Assembly: GCF_014203715.1 (NCBI RefSeq)
Contig: NZ_JACHJP010000012.1
Coordinates: 124,001 to 188,000 of the forward strand
DNA: 64,000 nucleotides
Source of the DNA: Streptosporangium saharense
GTDB lineage: Bacteria; Actinomycetota; Actinomycetes; Streptosporangiales; Streptosporangiaceae
Direction of reading: 5' to 3'
Shown here: positions 8,067 to 18,400 of the stretch, one piece after another
Numbering within the stretch: position 1 is the stretch's first letter
Layout of the letters: each line of letters begins with the position of its first letter
The notes under the pieces: generated by a model
The model's input: only the letters and a program-made list of their open reading frames with translations
Told to the model about the DNA's origin: nothing
Database searches by the model: none
Translations under genes and position numbers: made by a program

Positions 8067-8306
8067 CTACAGGTCTTGGGCGTCGACCCGCTTGCCGTTG
8101 TCGCCGATCCGCTTCAGCAGGCTCTCCCGCCGTCCCTCAAGCTCGTCCGCGAGGGCCTCCTGCTGGTCGGCCATGGAGATCAGCGCCGAGCGGTCCATGG
8201 GGTCCGTCGGGCCGAGATCACCGACCTGCTCGCGGAGCCCGGCGACCTCGGAACGGAGCCTGGCCAGATCCTCTTCGACCTGTCGGAGTTCATCGTGGAT
8301 GCTCAT
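8067..8306 (-). CDS. Short coiled-coil protein
   Basis: This 79-residue protein is almost wholly heptad-like: DELRQVEEDLARLRSEVAGLREQVGDL near the start, then ISMADQQEALADELEGRRESLLKRI. Two helical stretches separated by the LGPTDPMDRS turn suggest an antiparallel helical hairpin or dimer. There is no membrane segment, signal or metal motif, and it is probably cytosolic. It lies 84 bases upstream of the small membrane protein gene on the same strand. I do not recognise a named family and assign no function. Confidence 0.7.
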   Translation of the reverse strand: MSIHDELRQVEEDLARLRSEVAGLREQVGDLGPTDPMDRSALISMADQQEALADELEGRRESLLKRIGDNGKRVDAQDL

Positions 8307-8421
8307 CCGCTCCCCATACCCCCATCCCGGGAGCCGACTCCACGCCTACTCCCCGGGGCGTAGGCGAGGGACCCTCCCGCGTGGGATTGCCGCCCGAGGG
8401 ACCGGGCCGAAGCTTGGGACC

Positions 8422-9324
8422 ATGCGCGTTCATCAGCGGTTCTGGTACGGCGTCGCGGCGCTGCTGCTCGCCAGTGCCGTCTTCCACCTGGCCGTGTACG
8501 CCGTGGACGGCGGCGGCTGGGCGGGGCCGGTCTCCTGGCGCAAGCCGATCCTGTTCGGTTTCTCCTTCGGCCTGACGCTGGCCTGCCTGGTCTGGGTCAC
8601 CGGCAGGCTCAGGCCACCTCCCGTGCGGAGCGGCCCGCTGCTCGGCGCCCTCGGTACGGCGTGCGTGGCCGAGGTGGCGCTGATTGACCTCCAGCGCTGG
8701 CGCGGGGTGCCCTCCCACCTGAACTTCGGCACCCCGGTGGACACGGCGGTCTCCGCCGTCCTGGCCGTGACCGCGTTCGCCGGTCTCATCCCGCCGATCG
8801 TGGTCATCGCGGTCCGCGCCTTCCGTGGGCTGGACGCCTCACCGAGCATGAGCCTGGCGATCAGGGCGGGCCTGGCCGTACTGCTGCTCAGTCAGGTCGC
8901 GGGCGGGGCACTGATCGCCAACGGCAGGGTCATCGGGCTGCCTCCCGACCAGACCGACCTGTCGATCCTCGGCGCGGCCGGGCAGCTGAAGGTCCCGCAC
9001 GCGGTCACGCTGCACGCCCTGCAGGCGCTGCCCGCGCTCGCCGGGCTGCTCACGCTGACCTCCTGGGACGAGCGCGCCAGGACGCGCCTGGTCGCGCTGG
9101 CCACCACGGGGTACGGCGGGCTCGTCGTGGTGAGCGTGCTCCAGGCCGCGCGGGGACTCGCCCCGGCCGACCTCACCCCGCTCTCCGGAGCCGTGCTGCT
9201 GGCGAGTGCGACGGCACTCGGCGCCTCGGTCATGGTGACGTTGACACGGTTGGAAGGGCACCGGATCAGGACGCTCACCGGAAAACCAGAAGGTTCTCAG
9301 AGGGTATGGAACATGGTCATTTAA
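8422..9324 (+). CDS. Polytopic membrane protein of unknown function
   Basis: A 300-residue integral membrane protein with about seven or eight hydrophobic segments: WYGVAALLLASAVFHLAVYA at the start, ILFGFSFGLTLACLVWVTG, AVLAVTAFAGLIPPIVVIAV, AGLAVLLLSQVAGGALIA, and further spans to about residue 285. A conserved-looking polar patch (GGGWAGPVSWRKPILFG) lies between spans 1 and 2, and the VPHAVTLHALQALPALAGL segment carries two in-membrane histidines, possibly a heme or metal site. The ATG at 8422 is chosen because upstream in-frame sequence is low-complexity and not hydrophobic. The stop at 9324 is followed by an AT-richer stretch before the XRE regulator. Confidence 0.75.
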   Translation: MRVHQRFWYGVAALLLASAVFHLAVYAVDGGGWAGPVSWRKPILFGFSFGLTLACLVWVTGRLRPPPVRSGPLLGALGTACVAEVALIDLQRWRGVPSHLNFGTPVDTAVSAVLAVTAFAGLIPPIVVIAVRAFRGLDASPSMSLAIRAGLAVLLLSQVAGGALIANGRVIGLPPDQTDLSILGAAGQLKVPHAVTLHALQALPALAGLLTLTSWDERARTRLVALATTGYGGLVVVSVLQAARGLAPADLTPLSGAVLLASATALGASVMVTLTRLEGHRIRTLTGKPEGSQRVWNMVI

Positions 9325-9483
9325 CGAAAAAGACGAACATTTTCGAACATGACCTTAAATCTCCATTAGGGAAAGATCCCATGACATCCGTATATCCAAT
9401 GTGTGGACAAGGCTGCCAAAGTTGTACTATCCGCGTCTGGAACAGGAAGCCGTTGCACCGTCCTCGGGTGACAGGGAGCAAGC

Positions 9484-10395
9484 ATGGGCATACAGCATGC
9501 CGAAGACGGTGCGATGGGTGGTGTGCTCGCCTATTCGGGGGGCAACAGTCCGACCATCCTGCGGATTCTCCTCGGCACGCAGCTGCGGCGCCTGCGCGTG
9601 GCCAGGGGTGTCTCCAGGGAGGACGCCGGATACGCCATCCGCGCCTCCCACGCCAAGATCAGCCGCCTTGAGCTGGGACGGGTCGGCTTCAAGGAGCGCG
9701 ACGTCGCCGACCTGCTGACCCTGTACGGCGTGCTCGACCCCGCCGAGCGGGAGCCGCTGCTCGCGCTGGCCACGCAGGCCAACGCCCCCGGCTGGTGGCA
9801 CAAGTACGGTGACCTGCTGCCGAGCTGGTTCCAGGTGTACGTCGGCCTTGAGGAGGCGGCCTCGGTCGTCAGGAACTACGAGGTCCAGTTCGTCCCCGGG
9901 CTCCTGCAGAGCGCCGAGTACGCCCGCGCGGTCATCATGCTCGTCCACGGCACCGCCTCCGACGAGGAGATCGACCGCAGGGTCGCCCTCAGGCTGGCCA
10001 GGCAGGAACGGCTCACGCGGCAGAACGCCCCCATCCTGTGGGCCGTGGTCGACGAGGCCGTGCTGCGCCGTCCCATCGGGGGGCCGAAGGTCATGGCCGC
10101 CCAGCTCGACCACCTGCTTGAGGTCACCGAGCTGCCCAACGTCAGGCTGCAGATCATGCCCTTCCACCGGGGCGGGCACGCGGCGGCGGGCGGGCCGTTC
10201 TCCATCCTGCGCTTCCCCGACAAGGACCTGCCCGACGTGGTCTACATGGAGCAGCTCACCAGCGCGCTCTACGTGGAGAAGCGGGAGGAGACCGACCACT
10301 ACACGCAGGTGATGGACAGCCTGTGCGTGCAGGCCTACTCCATCTCCGCCAGCAGGGACTTCCTGCGGGAGCTGCGCGAGCGGCTGCCGGACTGA
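9484..10395 (+). CDS. XRE-family helix-turn-helix regulator with DUF5753-type C-terminal region
   Basis: This 303-residue DNA-binding protein has an N-terminal HTH at about residues 30-85 (LRRLRVARGVSREDAGYAIR, SHAKISRLELGRVGF). The long C-terminal region is typical of actinomycete regulators of this group: VGLEEAASVVRNYEVQFVPGLLQSAEYARA, RQERLTRQNAPILWAVVDEAVLRRPIGG, LPNVRLQIMPF. In Streptomyces such proteins often pair with a small DUF397 protein and influence development; no DUF397 gene is adjacent here. AGGGAG precedes the ATG. The gene is convergent with the methyltransferase gene, 3 bases between stops. Upstream is an AT-rich 160-base promoter-bearing region. Confidence 0.92.
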   Translation: MGIQHAEDGAMGGVLAYSGGNSPTILRILLGTQLRRLRVARGVSREDAGYAIRASHAKISRLELGRVGFKERDVADLLTLYGVLDPAEREPLLALATQANAPGWWHKYGDLLPSWFQVYVGLEEAASVVRNYEVQFVPGLLQSAEYARAVIMLVHGTASDEEIDRRVALRLARQERLTRQNAPILWAVVDEAVLRRPIGGPKVMAAQLDHLLEVTELPNVRLQIMPFHRGGHAAAGGPFSILRFPDKDLPDVVYMEQLTSALYVEKREETDHYTQVMDSLCVQAYSISASRDFLRELRERLPD

Positions 10396-10398
10396 GCC

Positions 10399-11208
10399 TC
10401 AGGCCGGTTTTCTGGCGACGCCTTTCCTGGCCACGCCGCCGAGCACGATCATGTTCGTCGGCCGTCCCGGCATCCGGGGACGCCAGGTGGTCACGTCCAC
10501 CAGGCCGGGTTCGACCAGGTCGAGCCCGCCGAAGAACGGCAGGATCTCCGCGTGCCGTCTGAGGGTGACCGTGACCGGCCCCCCGGCGAGCGCGGCGCGG
10601 GCCCGCCCCACGGCCTCCTGGTCGCCCTCGGCGCTCGGGTGGGTGATGGCGAGAAGGCTGCCCTTGGCCATGCGCCCAAGGAAAGGCCCGACGACCTCCC
10701 GTGGGGTCTCGCCGGGGAACAGCTGCAGCACCGACAGCAGCAGCACCCCGACCGGTTCGTCGAAGTCGATGAGCCGCAGCAGGTCGGGATGCTCCAGCAC
10801 GTCCTGCGGCCGTCCGAGGTCGGCCCTGATGGAGACCAGGAGCCTGTCGGTGGCCAGGAGCACGTCGTTGTGGACCGAGACGACGGGGTCGTTGTCCACG
10901 TAGACCACCCGCGCGTCCGGATGGGTCTCGCGGGCGACCTCGTGCACGTTCGGTGAGGTCGGGATGCCCGCCCCCAGGTCGAGGAACTGCCTGACGCCCG
11001 CCTCGGCCATGAACGCGACGGCCCGGCTGAGGAAGCTCCGGTTCGCCCTGGCCAGCACGGGATAGTCGGGCATCTGGGCGACGATCCTGTCGGCGTACTC
11101 GCGGTCCGCGGCGTAGTTGTTCTTGCCGCCGAGGACGTAGTCGTACACGCGCCCCACGTGGGGGGTGCCGGTGTCGATGCCGTCTGGAGGGGACTGGTCG
11201 CGGCTCAC
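10399..11208 (-). CDS. SAM-dependent methyltransferase, DUF574 type
   Basis: About 269 residues matching the actinomycete family whose members begin with a PHVGRVYDYVLGGKNNY-like motif. Rossmann motif I is FLDLGAGIPTSPNVHEVA at about residue 90, and ARVVYVDNDPVVSVHN is the acidic-loop strand that binds the adenosyl ribose. The family is named as methyltransferases by fold; substrates are unknown. I place the start at the GTG at 11208. A GTG eight codons upstream at 11232 is also open, and neither has a well-spaced Shine-Dalgarno, so initiation may be leaderless. The gene is convergent with the XRE regulator. Confidence 0.88.
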   Translation of the reverse strand: MSRDQSPPDGIDTGTPHVGRVYDYVLGGKNNYAADREYADRIVAQMPDYPVLARANRSFLSRAVAFMAEAGVRQFLDLGAGIPTSPNVHEVARETHPDARVVYVDNDPVVSVHNDVLLATDRLLVSIRADLGRPQDVLEHPDLLRLIDFDEPVGVLLLSVLQLFPGETPREVVGPFLGRMAKGSLLAITHPSAEGDQEAVGRARAALAGGPVTVTLRRHAEILPFFGGLDLVEPGLVDVTTWRPRMPGRPTNMIVLGGVARKGVARKPA

Positions 11209-11395
11209 GCGGCGAGTGTAGTCACCTCCCACCGAAACGATCTAGGACGTCCCGGCACCGTTCTTCCCGGGACGCCGGGGTCTGACCTTCCTTACCGATC
11301 CGTGAGGAAGGAGTCGTTCCGCTTGTCAAGGCGATGAGAACCGGCTCACATTCTGAGCACCAGAACCGACGAATCCGCAGTTCAGGAGGCCTGGT

Positions 11396-12220
11396 TTGTC
11401 CGCCCCCCGCCGTTTTCTCGCTGTTCTTCTCTCCCTCCCCGTCGCCCTCGCCCCCGCCCTCGCTCCAGGTACGGCAAGCGCCGAGACCAGGGTGTCCATC
11501 ACCTCGATGGCCTCGCTCGGCGACTCCATAACCCGCGGCTTCAACGCCTGCGGCTTCTATCTCGACTGCCCGTCCAGGTCGTGGTCCACGGGGTCCGCCT
11601 CGTCCGTGGACAGCCACTACCTGCGGCTGAAGGGAGCCAACCCCTCCCTCGTCGTGCACAACGACGCCAAGACGGGGGCCAAGGTCGCCGAGCTTCCCGG
11701 TCAGGCCGAGCGTGCGGTCTCCCAGCGGGCCGAGTACGTCACGATCCTGATCGGGGCCAACGACGCCTGCACGCCCTCCGAGGAGACCATGACCTCGGTC
11801 GCCGACTACGAGGCCGCCTTCCGCACGGCGCTGCAGACCCTGACCAGCGGCCTGCCCGAGACGGCGATCCTGGTCGCCAGCATTCCCGACGTCAAGCGGC
11901 TGTGGGAGGTGGCCAAGGACAAGACGGCGGCCCGGGTGGCCTGGGCCACCCTGAACATCTGCCAGTCGCTGCTCGAACGGCCCCGCTCGACCGACCCCGA
12001 GGACGTCGCCAGGCGGGAGCGGGTGCGGGCCAGGGTCGTCGACTTCAACCTGGTCGCGGAGAAGGTCTGCGCCGAGTACCCCACCTGCCGTGACGACGGG
12101 GGAGCGGTCTTCGACCAGCGCTTCGAGTTGTCCGACGTCAACACCTGGGACTACTTCCACCCCGACGCCTCCGGCCAGCACCTGCTCGCCGAGCTGACCT
12201 ACCCCTCCGACGACCGATGA
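11396..12220 (+). CDS. Secreted SGNH/GDSL-family hydrolase
   Basis: A 274-residue protein with a signal peptide (RRFLAVLLSLPVALAPALAPGTASA, cleavage near residue 29). It carries the SGNH blocks: block I SLGDSITRGF with the nucleophilic serine, block III ILIGANDAC, and block V DYFHPDASGQ with the catalytic Asp/His. Such enzymes are lipases or esterases acting outside the cell. The start is TTG at 11396: AGGAGG lies 6 bases upstream and the first ATG would cut away the signal peptide. Six or so cysteines are visible in the mature part, which fits a disulfide-bonded extracellular enzyme. A strong terminator-like hairpin follows at 12242. Confidence 0.9.
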   Translation: MSAPRRFLAVLLSLPVALAPALAPGTASAETRVSITSMASLGDSITRGFNACGFYLDCPSRSWSTGSASSVDSHYLRLKGANPSLVVHNDAKTGAKVAELPGQAERAVSQRAEYVTILIGANDACTPSEETMTSVADYEAAFRTALQTLTSGLPETAILVASIPDVKRLWEVAKDKTAARVAWATLNICQSLLERPRSTDPEDVARRERVRARVVDFNLVAEKVCAEYPTCRDDGGAVFDQRFELSDVNTWDYFHPDASGQHLLAELTYPSDDR

Positions 12221-12241
12221 GCTGACGGACGGCCCGCACAG

Positions 12242-12285
12242 GAGGGCGCTCCAGGGGAGAAGTCATATTCCCCGGGAGCGCCCTC
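12242..12285 (+). terminator. Stem-loop terminator after the SGNH hydrolase
   Basis: An 11-base perfect inverted repeat (GAGGGCGCTCC at 12242-12252, GGAGCGCCCTC at 12275-12285) lies 21 bases past the stop at 12220, with an inner GGGGA/TCCCC pair. There is no U-tract, as is common for actinomycete terminators. Confidence 0.7.
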
Positions 12286-12304
12286 ACGGCTGTCAAAAGA
12301 CGTT

Positions 12305-12459
12305 CTTACTGGAAAGTGTCTTTAAAGTTAGACCCGACTCGTCAATGCGGCACACCAGCACCGGGAGAGAAAGCCCTGCAAAAAGGGGGCTTGTAACGCT
12401 CCAGCCACGCGTGGTTCACTGTCGCCGTCTCGGCAATTGTAAGTAAACTTTCCAGTAAG
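12305..12459. promoter_or_regulatory. NRPS leader region bounded by a 13-bp perfect inverted repeat
   Basis: CTTACTGGAAAGT at 12305-12317 and its exact complement ACTTTCCAGTAAG at 12447-12459 bracket 129 bases just before the NRPS start. The right copy also overlaps a direct repeat of GTAAGT. The region is less GC-rich than its surroundings and must hold the NRPS promoter. The arms could be paired operator sites allowing a DNA loop, or the base of a leader RNA structure; which one is not known. Confidence 0.5.
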
Positions 12460-12483
12460 TGCGTGATAGTTGGGTGGTCAACC

Positions 12484-15400
12484 ATGGAACAGATCCAGCC
12501 GCTCTCCTACGGGCAGGAACGGCTCTGGTTCCTCCACCGCTTCGATCCTCGCGACCACTCCTACAACACCTGCCACGCCTACCGATTACTCGGTGAACTC
12601 GACGTCCCCGCTCTCGAAGCCGCCCTCGCCGCCGTCGCGCGGCGCCACGAGACCCTGCGCACCCGCTTCGACGAGGTGGACGGCAGGCCCGTCGCCGTCG
12701 TCCTGCCCCCGGGACCCGTGACGATCGACCGCTACGAGGCCGGATCCGAGGAAGAAGCCAGGAGGATCGTCGCCGAGCGGGCAAACACCCCCTTCGACCT
12801 GTCCGCCGCGCCGCCCGTGCGGGTCTCGCTCATCCGCCTCGGCCCGGGGGACCACGTCCTGGCCGTGACACTGCACCACATCGTCGCCGACGGCGCCTCG
12901 GTCGTCGTGCTGCGCGACGAACTGGCCCACAACTACGCGGGCCGCGACCCCCTGCCGCCACTGGCCCTGCAGTACGGCGAGCACGTCCGCGCGCAGCGCG
13001 CCAGGGACGACGACGCCGACGTCGCCGAGTGGGCCGCGCGCCTGGCTGGCGTTCCCGCGCTCGACCTGCCGACCGACAGGCAGCGTCCCCCGCAGCGCAG
13101 CGGCGACGGCGCGGAACTGGTCTTCCACCTGCCCGGCGAACTGGTCGCGCGGGTCTCGGAGTTCGCCCGCGCCCGCCGGGTCACGCCGTTCATGGTGCTG
13201 CTCACCGCCTACCAGGTGCTCCTGTCGCGCCACAGTGGCCAGACCGACTTCTGCGTCGGTGCTCCCGTCGCGGGCCGCGACAGCACCGAGCTGGAGCCGA
13301 TGATCGGCTTCCTGTCCAGGATGCTCATGCTGCGGGCCGACCTGTCGGGTGAGCCGTCCTTCGACGAGCTGCTCAAGCGCACCCGCAGGACCGTCATCCA
13401 GGCCATGAGCGCCCCCGACGTGCCGCTCGAACGGCTGCTCGGCGCGCTCGGCGTCGAACGCGACGCCAGCAGGACCCCGCTGTTCCAGACGATCTTCGTC
13501 GTGCACACCCAGAGCACCGAGGCCGAGGAGGGCCCGCTGCCCGGCCTGCGCGAGGAGTCCTTCCCCGCGGGCTGGATCGCCGCCAGGACCGACCTGTCCC
13601 TCGACCTGTGGCCCGCGGAGGACGGCGGCCTGTCCGGCTCCCTCGTCTACAGCACCGACCTGTTCGACCGGGAGAGCGCCGAACGGCTCGCCGCCCGCCT
13701 GCCCGTGCTGCTCGCCGCCGCGCTCGACGCGCCGCAGGCCCCCGTCGCCACCCTGGACATCCTGCCCGCCGAGGAACGCCGGTGGCTGCTGGCCAGGGCC
13801 AACCCCGCGGAACGGCCGCGCGAGACGCTGGCCGACATGTTCCTCACCCAGGTGGCCGCCAGGCCCGACGCCGTCGCCGTCACCGCCGAGCACGGTCCCG
13901 GCCTCACCTACGCCGAGCTGTGCGCCCGGGCGAGCGCGCTTGCCGTACGGCTGCGCGAGGCGGGGGTCGGCAGGGGGTCGCTGGTCGCGGTCAGGGTGAG
14001 CAGGGGGCCGGGCACGCTGGTCGCGCTGCTCGGCGTCACCCTGTCGGGCGCGGCCTACCTGCCCGTCGATCCGGCCTACCCGCAGGCACGCGTTGACTAC
14101 GTGACCGAGGACTCCGGCGCCGCGCTCGTCCTCACCGACGACGACCTGCGCGACCTTCCAGAGGCCGATCCCGCCGACGCCCTGCCCCGTCCTCGTCCGG
14201 AGGACACCGCCTACGTGCTCTACACCTCCGGCTCGACGGGCCGTCCGAAGGGGGTGGCGGTCCCGCACGGCGCGCTGGCCAACACGCTGCTGGCCATCGG
14301 CTCCCTGGTCGGCGCCCGCCAGGAGCACGCCTGGCTCGCGCTCACCTCGGTCGCCTTCGACATCTCCACCATCGAGCTGTACCTCCCGCTGATCACCGGG
14401 GGCCGGGTCGTCATGGCCGAGGACGCCAGGGACGGCACCGCGGTCGCCGAACTCGTCAGGAGGGCCGGGGTCACCCACGTCCAGGCGACGCCGTCCGGCT
14501 GGCGCGTCCTGCTGGCGGGCGACCTGCCGAAGGTCACGGGCGTGACCGCGGGGGAGCCGATCGCCCCGCAACTGGCCAGGGAGCTGCGGTCCAGGACGAA
14601 CCGCCTGATCAACGGCTACGGCCCGACCGAGACGGCGATCTACTCCACAACCTGGGACATCCCCGCCGAGCCGTACGAGATCGTGATCGGGCGGCCGATC
14701 GCCGGGAACACCGTCCACATCCTCGACCCCGAAGGCGGTCTGGCGCCGGTCGGCGTGCCCGGCGAGCTGTTCATCGGCGGCCTCGGCGTCGCCGACGGCT
14801 ATCTCGGCAGGCCCGCCCTCACCGCCGAGCGCTTCGTGCCCGACCCGTACGGCGGGCCGGGGGAGCGCCTCTACCGCACCGGCGACCTGGGGCGCTGGCT
14901 GCCCGACGGGACTATCGAGTTCCTCGGCAGGACCGACAACCAGGTCAAACTCCGCGGCCACCGGATCGAGCTCGGCGAGGTCGAGGCCGTCCTCGAAACC
15001 CACCCCGCCGTACGGCAGGCCGTGGCCACGGTGCACGAGGAGACCCTGGTCGCCGTCGTCGTGGCGCCCGGCCTGTCCGGCACCGGGGTCCTGCGCGAGC
15101 ACATGGCCACGCAGCTTCCCGGCTATCTGGTGCCGCAGTCGTTCGTCGTGCTTGAGGAACTGCCGCTGACCCCCAACGGCAAGGTGGACCGCAAGGCGCT
15201 GCCCGCGATCCTGACCGGGGCCCTGCGGGAGCTGACCACGGCGGACACGACGCCGCCGCGCACCCCGAACGAACGGCTGGTCGCCCAGGTGTTCGCCGAG
15301 GTGCTCGGCCGCGAGACGGTCGGCGCCCACGACGACTTCTTCGCCCTCGGCGGCCACTCGCTGCTGGCCACCATGGTCACCGCCCGCCTGCCGGTGCGCG

Positions 15401-18400
15401 TCCCGGTGCGGGAGGTGTTCACCAGGCCGACGGTCGCGGCGCTGGCCGAACTGCTGGACACCGAGGACACCGGCCCCGGCGACGTCCCCGTCCCCAGACC
15501 GGCGGGGATGACGCCGCCGCTGTCGTCAGGACAGGAACGCCTGTGGTTCCTCAACCGGTTCGACCCGGCCGGTAACGCCGCCTTCAACATCCACCTCGTG
15601 CTGCGGCTGACCGGCCCCCTCGACGTGGCGGCGCTCGGCAGGGCCTTCGACGGCGTCGTCGCCCGCCACGAGACCCTGCGCACCCGCTTCCCCGAGGTGG
15701 ACGGCCAGCCCGTCATGGTGATCGACCCGCCGGGACCGGTGGAGATCGAACGCCTGAGGGGGGACGCGAGGCCGCTCGTCGCCGAACGGGTCAACACCCC
15801 CTTCGACCTCACCCGGGGCCCGGCCGTAAGGGTCACGCTCATCGAGCAGGACACCGACGACCACGTCCTGTGCGTGGTCGCCCACCACATCCTCGGGGAC
15901 GGCTGGTCGCTGAACATCCTGCGCGACGAACTGGCAGTGCTGTACTCGGGAGGCTCGCTGCCCCCGGTGCCGCTGCAGTTCGGCGACCTGGTGGTGTGGC
16001 AGCGCGGACGCGACTCCTCCAAGCTGTTCGACTACTGGAGCACACAGCTCGCCGACCCGACCCCGCTGGCCCTGCCGACCGACAGGCCGCACGCCGTCGG
16101 CGGCGCCAGGCACGGCGCCTTCGTGGGCTTCAGACTCGACCCGGCCGAGGCGGACGCGCTCGTCGCGATGGGCCGCCGCAGGGGCGCGACGCTGTTCATG
16201 ACGCTGCTGGCCGCCTACCAGGTCCTGCTGTCGCGGCACAGCGGCCAGACCGACATCCTGGTCGGCACCTCCAACGCGGGCAGGGACACCGTCGAGCTCG
16301 AATCGGTCATCGGCTACATCACCGACGTGCCGGTGTTGCGCGGCGACCTGTCGGGCGACCCGACCTTCTCCGAGTTCCTCGCCGCGACCCGCGCGACCGT
16401 GCTCGACGCCTTCGCCAACCAGGGGCTGCCGTTCGAGGAACTGGTCGGCTCACTCCAGATCGAGCGCGACCTGACCCGCACCCCCGTCTTCCAGACGATG
16501 GCGGTCCTGCACACCGAGGACTCGGGGCGGGTGCCCAAGCCCTTCCCCGGGCTGTCCGTCGGCCAGTTCTCCGGCAACCGCGCGCAGGCCAAGTTCGACC
16601 TGATGCTGGAGGCCTGGCACGACACCGGGGACCTCTACGTCGAGCTTGAGTACGACACGACGCTGTTCGAGCGGAGCACGGCCGAGGCGTACGCCACCCG
16701 GCTCGCGGCCCTGCTGCGCGGCGTCACCGCCGACCCCGACCGGCACCTGTCCGAACTGCCCATGCTCACCGAGGCCGACGAGGCCTTCCTCACCTCCGTC
16801 TCCCGCGGCCCCGCGCTGCCCGCCCCGGTCTCCGTGCCGGACCTGATCGCGCGAGCCGTACGGGAGCATCCGGACGCGCCGGCCATCGGCTGTGCCGGGC
16901 GGGTGGTCACCTACCGTGAGCTGGACGAACTCGCCGACAAGGCCGCCGCGCGCTTCGAGGCAGGACGGATCGCCGTCGTCCCGCTGGACCGCACGCCGGA
17001 GGGCGTCGCGACGCTGCTCGGGGCCTGGCGGGCGGGCGCCGCCTACCTGCCGCTCGACCCGGCGCTGCCCGAGGAGCGGCGCGCCTTCGTCCAGGAGGAG
17101 ATCGAGGGCGTGGCGGCCGACGGGGTCGCCTACGTGATCTACACCTCGGGCTCCTCGGGGACGCCCAAGGGTGTGCTCGTCGAACACGACGGCCTGGCCG
17201 CCCGGGTCGCCTGGATGGCCGGGGAGTACGGCCTGGGCCCCGGCGACAGGGTCGTCCAGTTCGCCACGCTGAGCTTCGACACCCACGCCGAGGAAATCTA
17301 TCCGGCGCTGGCGGCCGGGGCCCGCCTCGAACTGCTGCCCGAGGGCGCGGTGACCCTGCCCGACCTGCTCGCCACGCCCGACGGGAGCCGGGTGACCGTG
17401 CTCGACCTGCCCACGGCGTACTGGCACCACCTGGTCGGCCAGATCGACGAGATCGCCTGGCCGCCCGCGCTGCGGCTGGTCATCCTGGGCGGGGAGGAGC
17501 TGAAGGCCGACGCGGTCGCCAGGTGGCGTGAGCGCTTCGGCGACCGGATCCGGCTCGTCAACACCTACGGCCCGACCGAGGCGACGGTCATCGCGACCGC
17601 CGACGAGATCGCGGGACCCGGCGTCGTACCGGGGGAGCGGGGCGAGCGGCCCCCCATCGGACGGCCCATCGGCGGCGTCCACGTCGCGGTCCTCGCCGAG
17701 GACGGCTCACCCGTGCCGCCCGGCGCCCCCGGCGAGCTGTGCCTTGGCGGCGCCGGTCTGGCCAGGGGCTACCTGCGGCGTCCCGGCCTGACGGCCGAGC
17801 GTTTCGTCCCCGACCCGTACGGCGGGCCGGGCGAGCGCCTCTACCGCACCGGCGACCGCGCCCGCTGGCGCCCCGACGGCCGCCTTGAGTTCCTCGGCAG
17901 GATCGACGACCAGGTCAAGGTGCGCGGCTTCCGCGTCGAGCCCGGCGAGGTCGAGGCGCGCCTGCTCGACCACCCCGCCGTACGGCAGGCCGTGGTCACC
18001 GCCGTCGAGGACACCCTCGTCGGATACGTGGTCGCCGAGGAAGGGACCGACCCGGTGGCCGAGCTGCCCGGCTTCCTCGCCACGCGGCTGCCGTCCTACC
18101 TGGTCCCCTCGGTATGGGTGACGCTCGGCGAGCTGCCGCTGACCCGCAACGGGAAGGTGGACAGGAAGGCCCTGCCCACGCCGTCCATCGACCGGCGCAC
18201 CCCCTCGGTGCCGCCGAGGACCGACGCCGAGCAACTCGTCGCCGAGGTCTTCTGCGAGGTGCTCGGCGCCGCCGAGGTCGGCGCGCTCGACGACTTCTTC
18301 GACATCGGCGGCCACTCGCTGCTGGCCACCCGCGTCATCGCGCGGATCAGGGCCATCACCGACATCGACATCCCGATCAGGGCGATGTTCGAGCACAGCA

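Noticed and set aside
12586..15357. A 923-codon open frame on the minus strand opposite the NRPS
   Set aside because: It mirrors the NRPS codons (composition of the reverse frame in very high-GC DNA), has no domain and no ribosome binding site. Other long opposite-strand frames (for example 39-1619 plus, 20339-22588 minus, 27490-29397 minus, 41507-43639 minus, 46269-48374 plus, 50535-51404 plus, 55259-57091 minus) were dropped for the same reason.
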